DNA of 42,111 bases, from contig CACZWQ010000011.1 of the NCBI GenBank assembly GCA_902784855.1, forward strand, positions 1 to 42,111. Reading direction: 5' to 3'. Position 1 is the first letter of the stretch. The number at the start of each line of letters is the position of its first letter. The notes beneath the pieces were generated by a model. That model worked only from the letters and a program-made list of their open reading frames with translations. It searched no databases and was not told the DNA's origin. Both the position numbers and the translations under genes were made by a program. Shown piece after piece: positions 1 to 6,847 of the stretch. The stretch is from an uncultured Ruminococcus sp. (GTDB taxonomy: Bacteria > Bacillota > Clostridia > Oscillospirales > Acutalibacteraceae).

Positions 1-533
1 TGACCGTCGGGCGTGGTAAAGTTCGGACCGACGATCAAAAGCTCGGGGCCGGTGATCTCGCCCGATCTGAGCTTATCGCGAAGCTTATAGATAAAATGCT
101 TCGGCGCATCGAGGTCTTTGATGGTCGTGATACCGTAGGGCAGCACGCCCTCGGAGAAGATTCGCGGCATTTCTTCGTTGAGGAAAACGTCGCTTTCCTC
201 CTCGCTATGACATTTGAAGCCGCCCTGAATGTGGATGTGGCTGTCGATCAAGCCGGGCATCAGGGTCTTGCCCTCGCCGTCGATGATCTGCACATTCTTT
301 TTTTCGATCGGCTGACCGGAGATCTCCGTGATCCTGCCGTCCTTGATATAGACGTACTGATGCTCTTTCTCGGTACCGTCGCCGACGATGATATGGACGT
401 CATTGATGAGATACTCGCCCTTTTTGTTCTTTTTCGGACGGGTGAGAAATTTGATCAGCAGAAAAACGATAATTCCCGTTCCGAGAACCATCTGAATGAA
501 TCCGATCAGCGGGATTCCAAATACGCTTGGCAT
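1..533 (-). CDS. Membrane-anchored amidohydrolase, N-terminal part (runs off the window)
   Basis: I translated this directly from the minus strand; it is open to the window edge, so about 177 N-terminal residues are visible. Residues 5-30 form one hydrophobic segment followed by a basic stretch (RPKKNKK), so the enzyme is probably anchored in the membrane. A beta-rich segment typical of metal-dependent amidohydrolases follows (IIDGEGKTLMPGLIDSHIHI). H99 and H101 are the HxH metal ligands of the first beta strand of the TIM barrel. Hydrolysis of a C-N bond of a cyclic amide or dipeptide is the usual chemistry of the family, but the substrate cannot be told from this part. An AAGGAG sequence lies 8 nt before the ATG. 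The gene starts 12 nt after the AbrB-like gene and is probably its second cistron. Confidence 0.85.
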   Translation of the reverse strand, partial: MPSVFGIPLIGFIQMVLGTGIIVFLLIKFLTRPKKNKKGEYLINDVHIIVGDGTEKEHQYVYIKDGRITEISGQPIEKKNVQIIDGEGKTLMPGLIDSHIHIQGGFKCHSEEESDVFLNEEMPRIFSEGVLPYGITTIKDLDAPKHFIYKLRDKLRSGEITGPELLIVGPNFTTPDG

Positions 534-545
534 ATCAATCACTCC

Positions 546-749
546 TTACTGCTTGCCGAAAACTCTGCCGAAAAATGATGAAAACTGACTTTTCGGCGGT
601 ATCGCCATCCCCTGTTCCCTGTCGCCGAGAATAATCAGCGTGTCGCCGGGGTGGATATCAAATACATCTCTTGCTTCCTTTGGCAGAACGATCTGCCCCT
701 TTGTGCCGACGGTGACCGTCCACGCATATTTTCCTTCGGACTTTCCCAT
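546..749 (-). CDS. AbrB/MazE-type (SpoVT-AbrB domain) transcriptional regulator
   Basis: This is a 67-residue protein. Residues about 9-50 match the swapped-hairpin AbrB fold: a T-V-T-V-GTKGQIVLPKEARDVF stretch, then HPGDTLIILGD. The C-terminus (SQFSSFFGRVFGKQ) is a short amphipathic tail of unknown role. The length and the KGQIVLPKEAR motif are characteristic of AbrB-like DNA-binding proteins, which dimerise and bind palindromic AT-rich operators. The start has AAAGGAGATC about 5 nt upstream. Its own promoter overlaps a perfect 12-bp inverted repeat, so autorepression is likely. The amidohydrolase follows in the same transcript, so the regulator probably also controls that gene. A solitary MazE-like antitoxin is less likely because no toxin gene is adjacent. 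Confidence 0.9.
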   Translation of the reverse strand: MGKSEGKYAWTVTVGTKGQIVLPKEARDVFDIHPGDTLIILGDREQGMAIPPKSQFSSFFGRVFGKQ

Positions 750-761
750 GTTGATCTCCTT

Positions 762-823
762 TCATAAGTATGATTTGTTATACTTTTCATACTTATGATA
801 GCACAACTTGCTTTGCCTGTCAA
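762..823 (-). promoter_or_regulatory. Promoter with overlapping palindromic operator of the AbrB-like gene
   Basis: On the minus strand there is TTGACA (823-818), a 17-nt spacer and TATCAT (800-795), a near-consensus sigma-A promoter. A perfect 12-bp inverted repeat, TCATAAGTATGA (762-773) and TCATACTTATGA (787-798), covers the -10 box and the start-site region. Occupying it should block transcription. The ligand-free AbrB-like protein encoded just downstream is the obvious candidate binder, by inference. Confidence 0.8.
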
Positions 824-843
824 GAGTTTATTGCGCTGTATGA

Positions 844-872
844 TTGCAATTTATCCGTACCTATGATAGAAT
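844..872 (+). promoter_or_regulatory. Promoter of the zinc-ribbon membrane protein gene
   Basis: TTGCAA (844-849), 17-nt spacer, TAGAAT (867-872). The predicted start near 879 leaves an untranslated leader of about 75 nt before the ATG at 953. Confidence 0.65.
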
Positions 873-952
873 GAACGAAGCGCAGGCGCGGGCGTTGCGG
901 GCGCTGTTTACACCCTAACAGGAAAAACCGATGTTTCACGGAGGTTAAAGCG

Positions 953-2161
953 ATGTATCTGAAAAACGGTTTGATATCTTTCTTAAAAGCGAAAAATGTG
1001 GTTTTCCTGATACTCGGCGTATTCCTTGTGTCAACCTCCGTCGCGATCCTCACGCAGTTGATCGTCGGTTACTTCGGCGACCGGTTCACCATTCTGCACG
1101 CCCGGGCTTTCCCCGAATCGATCATCCTGATCATCGTCGGGATCGTATCGATCGTTTGCTCCAGAATATCACGGAAACTGATCAACGACGCGGTTTTCTT
1201 CTCCGGTTATTTTGAAGGCGATCTGAACGGCTATGTCGATTTTGCGGAGCTTGCCGAGGTGACAGGCAAAACAACCGAACAAGTCAGAAGTCGTGTCGGA
1301 CTTGTTCGCCCGCTTTATATGAAAAATTTCAGGGTCATCAAAACCGTCAACTACCGGTATCCCGAGATCATCGAGCTTTACAGCAAAACCGTCACCTGCT
1401 CATGCAGAAGCTGCGGCGGTTGGATGGAAAAGCGCGTGTATTTTGAGGGGATGTGTCCGTATTGCGGCAGCTCGGACCTGACCGCGCAGGTCGTGTCGGG
1501 ACAAAGGCTTTACTTTATCAACGACAATACCTGCCGCAAGCCGAATGACCCTGCCTACTACGAGGGCTCGCCCTTGCAGTCAAAGCGGATCGGTTACGCT
1601 GTCGGCTTTGGCGTTGAGCTGTTCTTTTTCCTGATTTTTCTGATCGTGTTCTTGACGATGGTGCACAATTACCATAACGAGCCGTATTTCAGAGATATGT
1701 TCGGCAGCAACATCACCTCGTATGATTTGTTCCAATCGGGGCTCCTCAACGCGATCATCTTTTTCGCGTTTGCCCTCGCTGCGATCGTCCTGACGACTCC
1801 GATCACCTTTGCGCGGATGTTTACAATTGAATCCGCGCAGCGTTACGCGAGGGATTTTGCCCGATACCCGGGACCGTTTTTGACCCTGCCGGCACTTGAC
1901 CGGATCCAAAAAGCAAAGGATCCCAACAGCAGTGTTACGCCCGAAGATCAGTACAGGCATATGGTGAAAGCCATCAAGGAGGGCTATCTGCGCGGCTGCT
2001 CTCCCGAAAAGCACGGCGGTGTGCTGCGGATCGCCCTTGCCAAGCAAATCGTCAAAGATCGCTGTCCCGGCTGCGGGGCTCCGATCGTCGGAGCAGTCAC
2101 CGAGAATTACCGGTGCCGCTACTGCGGCAAATGGATCGCGGGCGTGATCCGAAAAAAATAG
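953..2161 (+). CDS. Membrane protein with two zinc ribbons, function unknown
   Basis: 402 residues, start supported by GGAGG 9 nt upstream. Hydrophobic segments lie near residues 15-40, 52-70, 210-235 and 260-285, giving about four membrane spans. Between spans two and three is a soluble part with a four-cysteine zinc ribbon (C149/C151/C154 with C168/C171). A second ribbon closes the protein (C371/C374 and C388/C391, pattern CPGCG...CRYCG). A helical segment after the last span (residues 300-360) carries no catalytic motif I recognise. Residues about 95-125 look like a small winged-helix-type segment (ELAEVTGKTTEQVRSRV...), which is known in some uncharacterised Firmicutes membrane proteins. 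I do not recognise a named family. It is monocistronic, with its own promoter and a terminator immediately downstream. Confidence 0.85.
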   Translation: MYLKNGLISFLKAKNVVFLILGVFLVSTSVAILTQLIVGYFGDRFTILHARAFPESIILIIVGIVSIVCSRISRKLINDAVFFSGYFEGDLNGYVDFAELAEVTGKTTEQVRSRVGLVRPLYMKNFRVIKTVNYRYPEIIELYSKTVTCSCRSCGGWMEKRVYFEGMCPYCGSSDLTAQVVSGQRLYFINDNTCRKPNDPAYYEGSPLQSKRIGYAVGFGVELFFFLIFLIVFLTMVHNYHNEPYFRDMFGSNITSYDLFQSGLLNAIIFFAFALAAIVLTTPITFARMFTIESAQRYARDFARYPGPFLTLPALDRIQKAKDPNSSVTPEDQYRHMVKAIKEGYLRGCSPEKHGGVLRIALAKQIVKDRCPGCGAPIVGAVTENYRCRYCGKWIAGVIRKK

Positions 2162-2174
2162 TATGATACAAAAA

Positions 2175-2216
2175 ACAGAAGGTCGGCTCAGAATCATAAG
2201 AGCCGACCTTTTTATA
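2175..2216. terminator. Bidirectional Rho-independent terminator
   Basis: An 11-bp perfect stem (AAGGTCGGCTC 2179-2189 with 2200-2210) and a 10-nt loop are followed by TTTATATTA on the plus strand. An A-rich stretch precedes the stem, which acts as the T tract for minus-strand transcription. It separates the convergent zinc-ribbon and CDF genes. Confidence 0.85.
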
Positions 2217-3149
2217 TTATTGCTGTTCCCCGCTGTCGTCCGGCAGATCGGGGTTCACATGCACCGTACAGTGCTTCACGCTCGGGAATGACTCCTCCAT
2301 CGCGCGGTGCACCTGCTCGGCGATGTTGTGCGCTTCCACGATCGTTTTATCGGAAGCGACTCGGATCTCGACCTCGGCATAAACCTTGGCACCGAACAGC
2401 CGCGTCTTTAGCTCGTCGATCCCCAGCACCCCCTCGGTCTGCATGATGACCTCCCGCATTTGCCCGACCGTTTCCGCAGGGCAGGACTTGTCGACCATCT
2501 TGTCGATGGCGTCGCGGAAGATATCGATGGCAGCTTTTTCGATGAATACGCAGATGATGACGCTCGCGAGCGGGTCAAGCACGGGAAGTCCCATTCTTGC
2601 CCCGACGACGCCCACCAGAGCGCCGACCGACGAGAGCGCGTCCGAGCGGTGGTGCCATGCGTCCGCCATCAACGCGCCGGAATCGATCTTTTTCGCCGCG
2701 CGTTTGGTGTACTGATACATGATCTCCTTGACGACGATGGACACCGCTGCCGCCGCGATCGCCAAAGCGCCCGGGATTTGAGGTGGTTCGCTGCCGGAGG
2801 AGACGATCTTCTGCACGCCGCTGAAGCCGATGCCGATGCCCGTGCCCGCCAAAACGACCGCCAGCACCACGGCGGCGACGCACTCCATGCGCTCGTGACC
2901 GTAGGGGTGGTCGCTGTCGGGCTGCTTGCCCGCCAGCTTCACGCCCACGATGACCACAAAGGTGCTCAGCACATCGGACGCGGAATGCACCGCGTCGGAG
3001 ATCATCGCGCCCGAACGGGCAAAAATGCCCGCCAGCAGCTTAAACAGCGAAAGCGCGAGGTTGATGATAATGCTGACGACCGAGACCCGCATGGCGACGG
3101 CGGCGTCCTGTTTTTCATTTTTCTGCTGTGTTGTTTTGATAAAGCTCAT
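2217..3149 (-). CDS. Cation diffusion facilitator (CDF) metal exporter
   Basis: 310 residues with the CDF plan. Six membrane spans fill residues about 20-215. The transport site is visible in span 2 (SDAVHSASD, D52/H55/D59) and span 5 (DAWHHRSDA), and HPYGHERME marks the loop before span 3. A C-terminal cytoplasmic dimerisation domain (residues about 215-300) ends in a conserved beta strand with histidines (VKHCTVHVNP). CDF proteins export divalent metals in exchange for protons. The leader carries what looks like a NiCo riboswitch, which points to cobalt or nickel as the natural cargo. Family membership alone would allow zinc, iron or manganese. The gene stands alone and shares a terminator with the convergent upstream gene. 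Confidence 0.93.
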   Translation of the reverse strand: MSFIKTTQQKNEKQDAAVAMRVSVVSIIINLALSLFKLLAGIFARSGAMISDAVHSASDVLSTFVVIVGVKLAGKQPDSDHPYGHERMECVAAVVLAVVLAGTGIGIGFSGVQKIVSSGSEPPQIPGALAIAAAAVSIVVKEIMYQYTKRAAKKIDSGALMADAWHHRSDALSSVGALVGVVGARMGLPVLDPLASVIICVFIEKAAIDIFRDAIDKMVDKSCPAETVGQMREVIMQTEGVLGIDELKTRLFGAKVYAEVEIRVASDKTIVEAHNIAEQVHRAMEESFPSVKHCTVHVNPDLPDDSGEQQ

Positions 3150-3160
3150 GGCAATTACCT

Positions 3161-3268
3161 AAAATAAAAATACACCTGCGGAAACCATGTCCCGCAGATG
3201 TCCTTCTGCTGCCTGACGGCCCGACTGCGCAGTGCCGACCACTGCCGTCTGTTCGATCGGCGGCTCCC
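3161..3268 (-). ncRNA. NiCo (czcD-type) riboswitch with overlapping terminator
   Basis: Read on the minus strand, the leader of the CDF gene has a probable P1 (GGGAGCC 3268-3262 with GGUUUCC 3186-3180, including wobble pairs). P2 is GCAGUG/CACUGC (3245-3240 with 3234-3229), followed by GCAGUCGGGC and a small GCC/GGC stem. P4 is GCAGA/UCUGC (3209-3205 with 3198-3194), followed at once by GGGACA. The order and the GCAG-CGGGC and GGGACA elements fit what I recall of the published NiCo aptamer. A 10-bp terminator stem (3201-3192 with 3181-3172) plus AUUUUUAUUUU shares bases with P4. Metal binding should therefore prevent termination and turn the exporter on. P1 is the least regular part of my fold. 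Confidence 0.8.
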
Positions 3269-3295
3269 GGTCAGCCGGGTACCGCGTTAAGTTGG

Positions 3296-3445
3296 ATTAT
3301 ACCATAAACACCACGTGTTTATGGTATAATCAGCCATCGCTCTTGCCGCAAAGCGGCAAATCGAGCGGGCAATATAAATCGGTATAATAAACGCCAAAAA
3401 CCAACCTTATATAGAGTTATAACGGTTTCCTGCGTTTATTATACC
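3296..3445. repeat. Cluster of palindromes built on GGTATAAT boxes
   Basis: A 16-bp perfect inverted repeat (3296-3311 with 3315-3330, 3-nt spacer) is followed by a 7-bp hairpin (TTGCCGC/GCGGCAA, 3343-3359). A 14-bp perfect inverted repeat follows (3381-3394 with 3432-3445). GGTATAAT occurs four times, twice on each strand. On the minus strand the boxes at 3301-3296 and 3443-3438 and on the plus strand that at 3325-3330 form extended -10 elements (TGGTATAAT). The minus-strand box at 3296-3301 is the best candidate promoter for the riboswitch leader. No coding region was seen in the cluster. Confidence 0.6.
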
Positions 3446-3516
3446 ATACATGCAACGGCGCCACAATATCCAAACAGCGGTTTTTTCAGATTTTTTGCGG
3501 TCAGACAAATCAGCGG

Positions 3517-3545
3517 TTGCAAATCCGCGCGCGTTGGGTTACAAT
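3517..3545 (+). promoter_or_regulatory. Promoter of the tannase-like lipoprotein gene
   Basis: TTGCAA (3517-3522), 17-nt spacer, TACAAT (3540-3545). The start is predicted near 3552, 25 nt before the ATG. Confidence 0.7.
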
Positions 3546-3576
3546 AGAAAATAGTATCACACAAGGAGATGACAGC

Positions 3577-5220
3577 ATGTTCAAAAAAACCTTTGCCATC
3601 CTGCTGACCCTGTGCCTCGCCGCTTCGGCTGCGGCAGGCTGCGGCAATTCCGGCACCGGCACGCCGTCCGCCACCGGCGACTCGGCAGGCACCACCGCGC
3701 AGGCGGCGACCGAAGCACCCGCCGTCAAGACCTCCCTGCCCAAGCTCGACATGAGTAAGTGGCAGCAGGACCCCGACAGCGCGGTCTACTATCAGATCGG
3801 CATCACATACTGCGAGTCGCCCGCCGACGAGCGCTATGAAAAGCTGGCGGTGTTCGTTCCCGCAGCGTATCTGGACGCGACCGCCAACGGCGACGGCACC
3901 TTCACCTGCAAGCTCAACGAGACCGCCGAGATCAACGGCTACACCGCCGCGACGGCGCCCATCGCCATGCCCATCATCACACCGGGCTACTACGCCGCGG
4001 AGGCGATCACCGAGGAGACCCTGCCGATGGTCATGCACGGCATGCACCCCGTCACCGACCTGACCGACAAGGGGCTTGTCTATGTGTTCCCGGGCTGCCG
4101 CGGCATTGACGAAGGCGTCCCCTCCGGCGTGACCGACCTCAAGGCGGCAGTCCGCTACCTGCGCTACTGCGACGACATCATCCCGGGCAGCGCCGAGCGC
4201 ATCTTCGCCTTCGGTTCGAGCGGCGGCGGCGCGCAGTCGACGATCCTCGGTGCGGCGGGCGACAGCGCGCTCTACGACCCCTATCTGGAAAAGATCGGCG
4301 CGGTTTCGGGCGTGTCAGACGCGATTGCCGGCTCCATCAGTTGGTGCCCGATCACCGATCTGGACACCGCCAACGCGGAATACGAATGGATGATGGGCTG
4401 CACCCGCGAGGGACGCACCGCCGAGGAGGACGCGATTTCCGACGGCTTGGCAAACGCCTTTGTCACCTATCTCAACAGCGCGGGCTTCACCGACGCAGGC
4501 GGCAACGCCCTGACCCTGACCGAATCCGCCGAGGGCATCTATCAGGCGGGCAGCTACTACGAGTATCTCAAGAGCGTGATCGAGCAGTCGCTCAACAACT
4601 ACCTGTCCGACACCACCTTCCGTCAGGGCACCGCCGAGGACTACATCAACGACCTCAACGCGGACAAGCCGTGGATCACCTATGACAAGGCGACCAACAC
4701 CGCCACGATCACAAGCATCGCGGACTTTGTGAAGCACTGCAAGCGCGCGACCGATCTGCTCGTCGCCTTTGACCAGCCGACGAGCGGCAACAACCTGTTC
4801 GGCTACGGCGACGGCAAGCCCTCTCATTTTGACAAGATCCTCGCCGATGTGCTGACTTCTCTCAACCATCCCGCCGCCGCCTCGTACCACGAGGATCTGG
4901 CAAAGACGGACGCGTGCTGCAATACGGTCTTGCAGCGCATGGACATGTACACCCCGCTGTACTACCTGATGAAGAGCCGCGACGGCTGCGGCAAATCGAC
5001 CGTCGCCAAATACTGGCGCATCCGCTCGGGCATCGAGCAGGCAAACACCGCGCTGACCACCGAGGTCAACCTGGCGCTCGCGCTCGCACAGTGCGACGGC
5101 GTGAAGAACGTCGACTTCGAGACCGTCTGGGAGCAGGATCACACCGAGGCGGAGCGCACGGGCGACAGCACCGAGAACTTCGTCGCGTGGATCAACGCCT
5201 GTCTGATGACCGAATCGTGA
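3577..5220 (+). CDS. Secreted tannase-like alpha/beta-hydrolase lipoprotein
   Basis: 547 residues from the ATG with AAGGAGATG 6 nt upstream; a longer reading frame exists but would bury the signal peptide. MFKKTFAILLTLCLAASAAAGC is a lipoprotein signal with the lipid-bearing cysteine near residue 22, followed by a Ser/Thr/Ala-rich linker, so the enzyme sits on the outer face of the membrane. The nucleophile elbow is FGSSGGGAQS with Ser215 in GxSxG. A C-terminal segment (VDFETVWEQDHTEAERTGD, H522) supplies the likely catalytic histidine. From memory, the overall layout, with a large insert between elbow and histidine, resembles bacterial tannases, which cleave gallate esters of plant polyphenols. 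A general carboxylesterase is the alternative. The HD-domain gene follows after 7 nt and is probably co-transcribed. Confidence 0.8.
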   Translation: MFKKTFAILLTLCLAASAAAGCGNSGTGTPSATGDSAGTTAQAATEAPAVKTSLPKLDMSKWQQDPDSAVYYQIGITYCESPADERYEKLAVFVPAAYLDATANGDGTFTCKLNETAEINGYTAATAPIAMPIITPGYYAAEAITEETLPMVMHGMHPVTDLTDKGLVYVFPGCRGIDEGVPSGVTDLKAAVRYLRYCDDIIPGSAERIFAFGSSGGGAQSTILGAAGDSALYDPYLEKIGAVSGVSDAIAGSISWCPITDLDTANAEYEWMMGCTREGRTAEEDAISDGLANAFVTYLNSAGFTDAGGNALTLTESAEGIYQAGSYYEYLKSVIEQSLNNYLSDTTFRQGTAEDYINDLNADKPWITYDKATNTATITSIADFVKHCKRATDLLVAFDQPTSGNNLFGYGDGKPSHFDKILADVLTSLNHPAAASYHEDLAKTDACCNTVLQRMDMYTPLYYLMKSRDGCGKSTVAKYWRIRSGIEQANTALTTEVNLALALAQCDGVKNVDFETVWEQDHTEAERTGDSTENFVAWINACLMTES

Positions 5221-5227
5221 GAAATTC

Positions 5228-5920
5228 ATGATGATCTATACGAAGCTGACCAAAAAGGCGCTGAGGCTCTCCTTTTCGGCGCACCGAGACCAAACAGACA
5301 AGAGCGGTCTCCCCTATTTCTGCCACCCGTTCCACCTCGCCGAGCAGATGAACGACGAGATCTCCGTCTGCGTGGCGCTGCTGCACGACGTCGTCGAGGA
5401 CACGGCGATGACACCCGAAGCGCTGCGCGAAGCGGGCTTTCCGCAGGAGGTGGTCGAGGCGGTGACGCTGCTGACGCGCCCGGACGGCATGCCCTACTTG
5501 GACTATGTCCGCAGGATCAAAGCCAACCCCGTCGCAGTGCGGGTGAAGCGCGCCGATCTGGCGCACAACAGCGATCTGACGCGGCTTGACCATATCGACG
5601 GCGCGGCGCTCGACAGAACGCAGCGGTACCGCCGCGCGGCGGCGCTTTTGGAGGACGACGAGCAGCTGCGCCGCATCAGCGGCTACGAAGCGATCATGCG
5701 CGAAGCCGAGGTGCTGCTGGCAACAGAAAACCGCTGCCCCGAAGCAGAGCAGCGGCTGCGTGAACACTTGGACAGGCTGGAAGCCTATTACGTCAGCGAC
5801 GAGTGGAAGCGCGACTTTGCCGACGACGAGGCGGGACGCCTGCCGCAAAGCTTAAAGCGCGGCGTCCTCTCGGAGGACGGCATTGACAGCTTGTTAAACC
5901 ATGGCAAAGCCAATTCATGA
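5228..5920 (+). CDS. HD-domain (RelA/SpoT-type) phosphohydrolase fused to DUF4298
   Basis: 230 residues. Residues 1-130 are a small HD domain of the RelA/SpoT hydrolase type: H19, H33, the H53-D54 doublet in ALLHDVVEDT, and a later KRADLAHNSD metal-ligand region. Such stand-alone domains hydrolyse (p)ppGpp or related nucleotides. After a helical linker, residues about 160-225 (YYVSDEWKRDFADDEAGRLPQSLKRGVLSEDGIDSLL) resemble the DUF4298 family as I remember it. The gene has no clear ribosome binding site and starts 7 nt after the lipoprotein gene, so translational coupling is likely; the second codon is an alternative ATG. The last six residues (HGKANS) and the stop codon are supplied by the first unit of the hairpin array. 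Confidence 0.85.
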   Translation: MMIYTKLTKKALRLSFSAHRDQTDKSGLPYFCHPFHLAEQMNDEISVCVALLHDVVEDTAMTPEALREAGFPQEVVEAVTLLTRPDGMPYLDYVRRIKANPVAVRVKRADLAHNSDLTRLDHIDGAALDRTQRYRRAAALLEDDEQLRRISGYEAIMREAEVLLATENRCPEAEQRLREHLDRLEAYYVSDEWKRDFADDEAGRLPQSLKRGVLSEDGIDSLLNHGKANS

Positions 5921-5972
5921 CCGCAGGTCAATTCATGCCCCGCAGGGGCAATTCATGGCGAAGCCAATTCAT
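5900..5972. repeat. Micro-hairpin array with AATTCAT spacers (four units)
   Basis: Four tiny stem-loops are separated by the identical heptamer AATTCAT (5912, 5930, 5950 and 5966). They are GGC-AAA-GCC (5903-5911), GACC-GCA-GGTC (5919-5929), GCCCC-GCA-GGGGC (5937-5949) and GGC-GAA-GCC (5957-5965). Stem sequence and length differ from unit to unit, yet pairing is always perfect. The array begins inside the 3' end of the HD gene. Confidence 0.85.
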
Positions 5973-6044
5973 TCTTGGCAGAACAATACCGATCATCGCA
6001 AATCCTTCTGCCCGGCATGACCTTGCCTTTCATCCATCTAAGAA

Positions 6045-6097
6045 CAAACCCCTTATGGCAGCTCACTTTCATGCTGCCATAAGGGGACTTTTTTTAA
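6045..6097. terminator. Rho-independent terminator between convergent genes
   Basis: A 14-bp perfect stem (CCCCTTATGGCAGC 6049-6062 with 6073-6086) is followed by ACTTTTTTTAA on the plus strand. It ends the lipoprotein/HD transcript. On the minus strand the stem is followed by TTTGTTCTT, so it may also serve the nucleosidase gene. Confidence 0.85.
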
Positions 6098-6786
6098 GTC
6101 AGTTTGATAAATTTCTTGATCGCCTTGATGGCTCTGTCGGCGGCGAGCTCCTTGAACTCCTCGTAGTTCTCCACCTTGTTGAACTTGAAGTCGTCGCTGA
6201 TGGAGCGCAGGATGGCAAAGGGGACCTTATTCATATAGCAGACATGTCCCACGGCGCCGCCCTCCATCTCGCAGCACAGCGCGTCGAATTCAAAGGCGAT
6301 GAACTCGCGCTTGGAGCGGTAGGTGACGAAGATGTCGCCCGTGGCGATCCTGCCCACCATCACGTGGGACCCGAGTCCCTTGCAGCACTCCGCCAGCTTC
6401 TCCACGACCTCCTTGTCTGCGGGGATACCGATGCGCTTCTCGTCCGTGAACCAGATCTGACCGCGCGGCTCTTCGAGCGCGGTGCAGTTGATGTCGTGCT
6501 CGACGCAGTCGCTCGAGATCACGATGTCGCCCACGGTGAGATGTTTGGTCAGGCTGCCCGCGATGCCCGAGTTAATCACGACCTCGGGCTTAAAGAGGTC
6601 GATCATGATCTGGGTGCCGACGGCGGCGTTCACCTTGCCGACGCCGCACTCCAGCAGCACCACGTCCTTGTCAAAGATCTTGCCGCTGATGAACGCAAGA
6701 CCCGCTTTTTCGGTGGTTTGGGCGTTTTCCATCAGCGCCTTCAGCCCGTCCACCTCGATTTTCAGCGCACAAATAATACCAATCAT
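6094..6786 (-). CDS. mtnN: 5'-methylthioadenosine/S-adenosylhomocysteine nucleosidase
   Basis: 230 residues, the usual length for the enzyme. It splits adenine from methylthioadenosine and S-adenosylhomocysteine, feeding methionine salvage and the activated methyl cycle in the cytoplasm. The PNP/UDP-phosphorylase fold shows MIGIICALKIEVDGL at the N-terminus, the INSGIAGSL phosphate/ribose loop near residue 72, and EMEGGAVGHVCY with the ribose-binding Met-Glu. LRSISD follows, with the adenine-binding aspartate. The start has AAAGGAT about 9 nt upstream. It lies 61 nt after the dockerin protein gene on the same strand, with a strong stem-loop without a T tract between them, so partial read-through from that gene is possible. 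Confidence in the family is high. Confidence 0.92.
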   Translation of the reverse strand: MIGIICALKIEVDGLKALMENAQTTEKAGLAFISGKIFDKDVVLLECGVGKVNAAVGTQIMIDLFKPEVVINSGIAGSLTKHLTVGDIVISSDCVEHDINCTALEEPRGQIWFTDEKRIGIPADKEVVEKLAECCKGLGSHVMVGRIATGDIFVTYRSKREFIAFEFDALCCEMEGGAVGHVCYMNKVPFAILRSISDDFKFNKVENYEEFKELAADRAIKAIKKFIKLT

Positions 6787-6803
6787 ACAGTTATATCCTT
6801 TCC

Positions 6804-6834
6804 GCGTGCCGCGCAGTCACCCTGCGCGGCACGC
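6804..6834 (-). other. Intercistronic stem-loop between the dockerin protein gene and mtnN
   Basis: A perfect 13-bp GC-rich stem (GCGTGCCGCGCAG 6804-6816 with 6822-6834) encloses a 5-nt loop. On the minus strand it is followed by GGAAAGGAT, the mtnN ribosome binding site, and not by T residues. It could protect the upstream mRNA end or attenuate transcription weakly. Confidence 0.6.
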
Positions 6835-6847
6835 CGTTTGCTCTGTA

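Noticed and set aside
6787..6847. SAM- or SAH-responsive riboswitch before mtnN
   Set aside because: Only a simple 13-bp stem-loop is present; the conserved core of SAM or SAH aptamers is not seen and the interval is too short.
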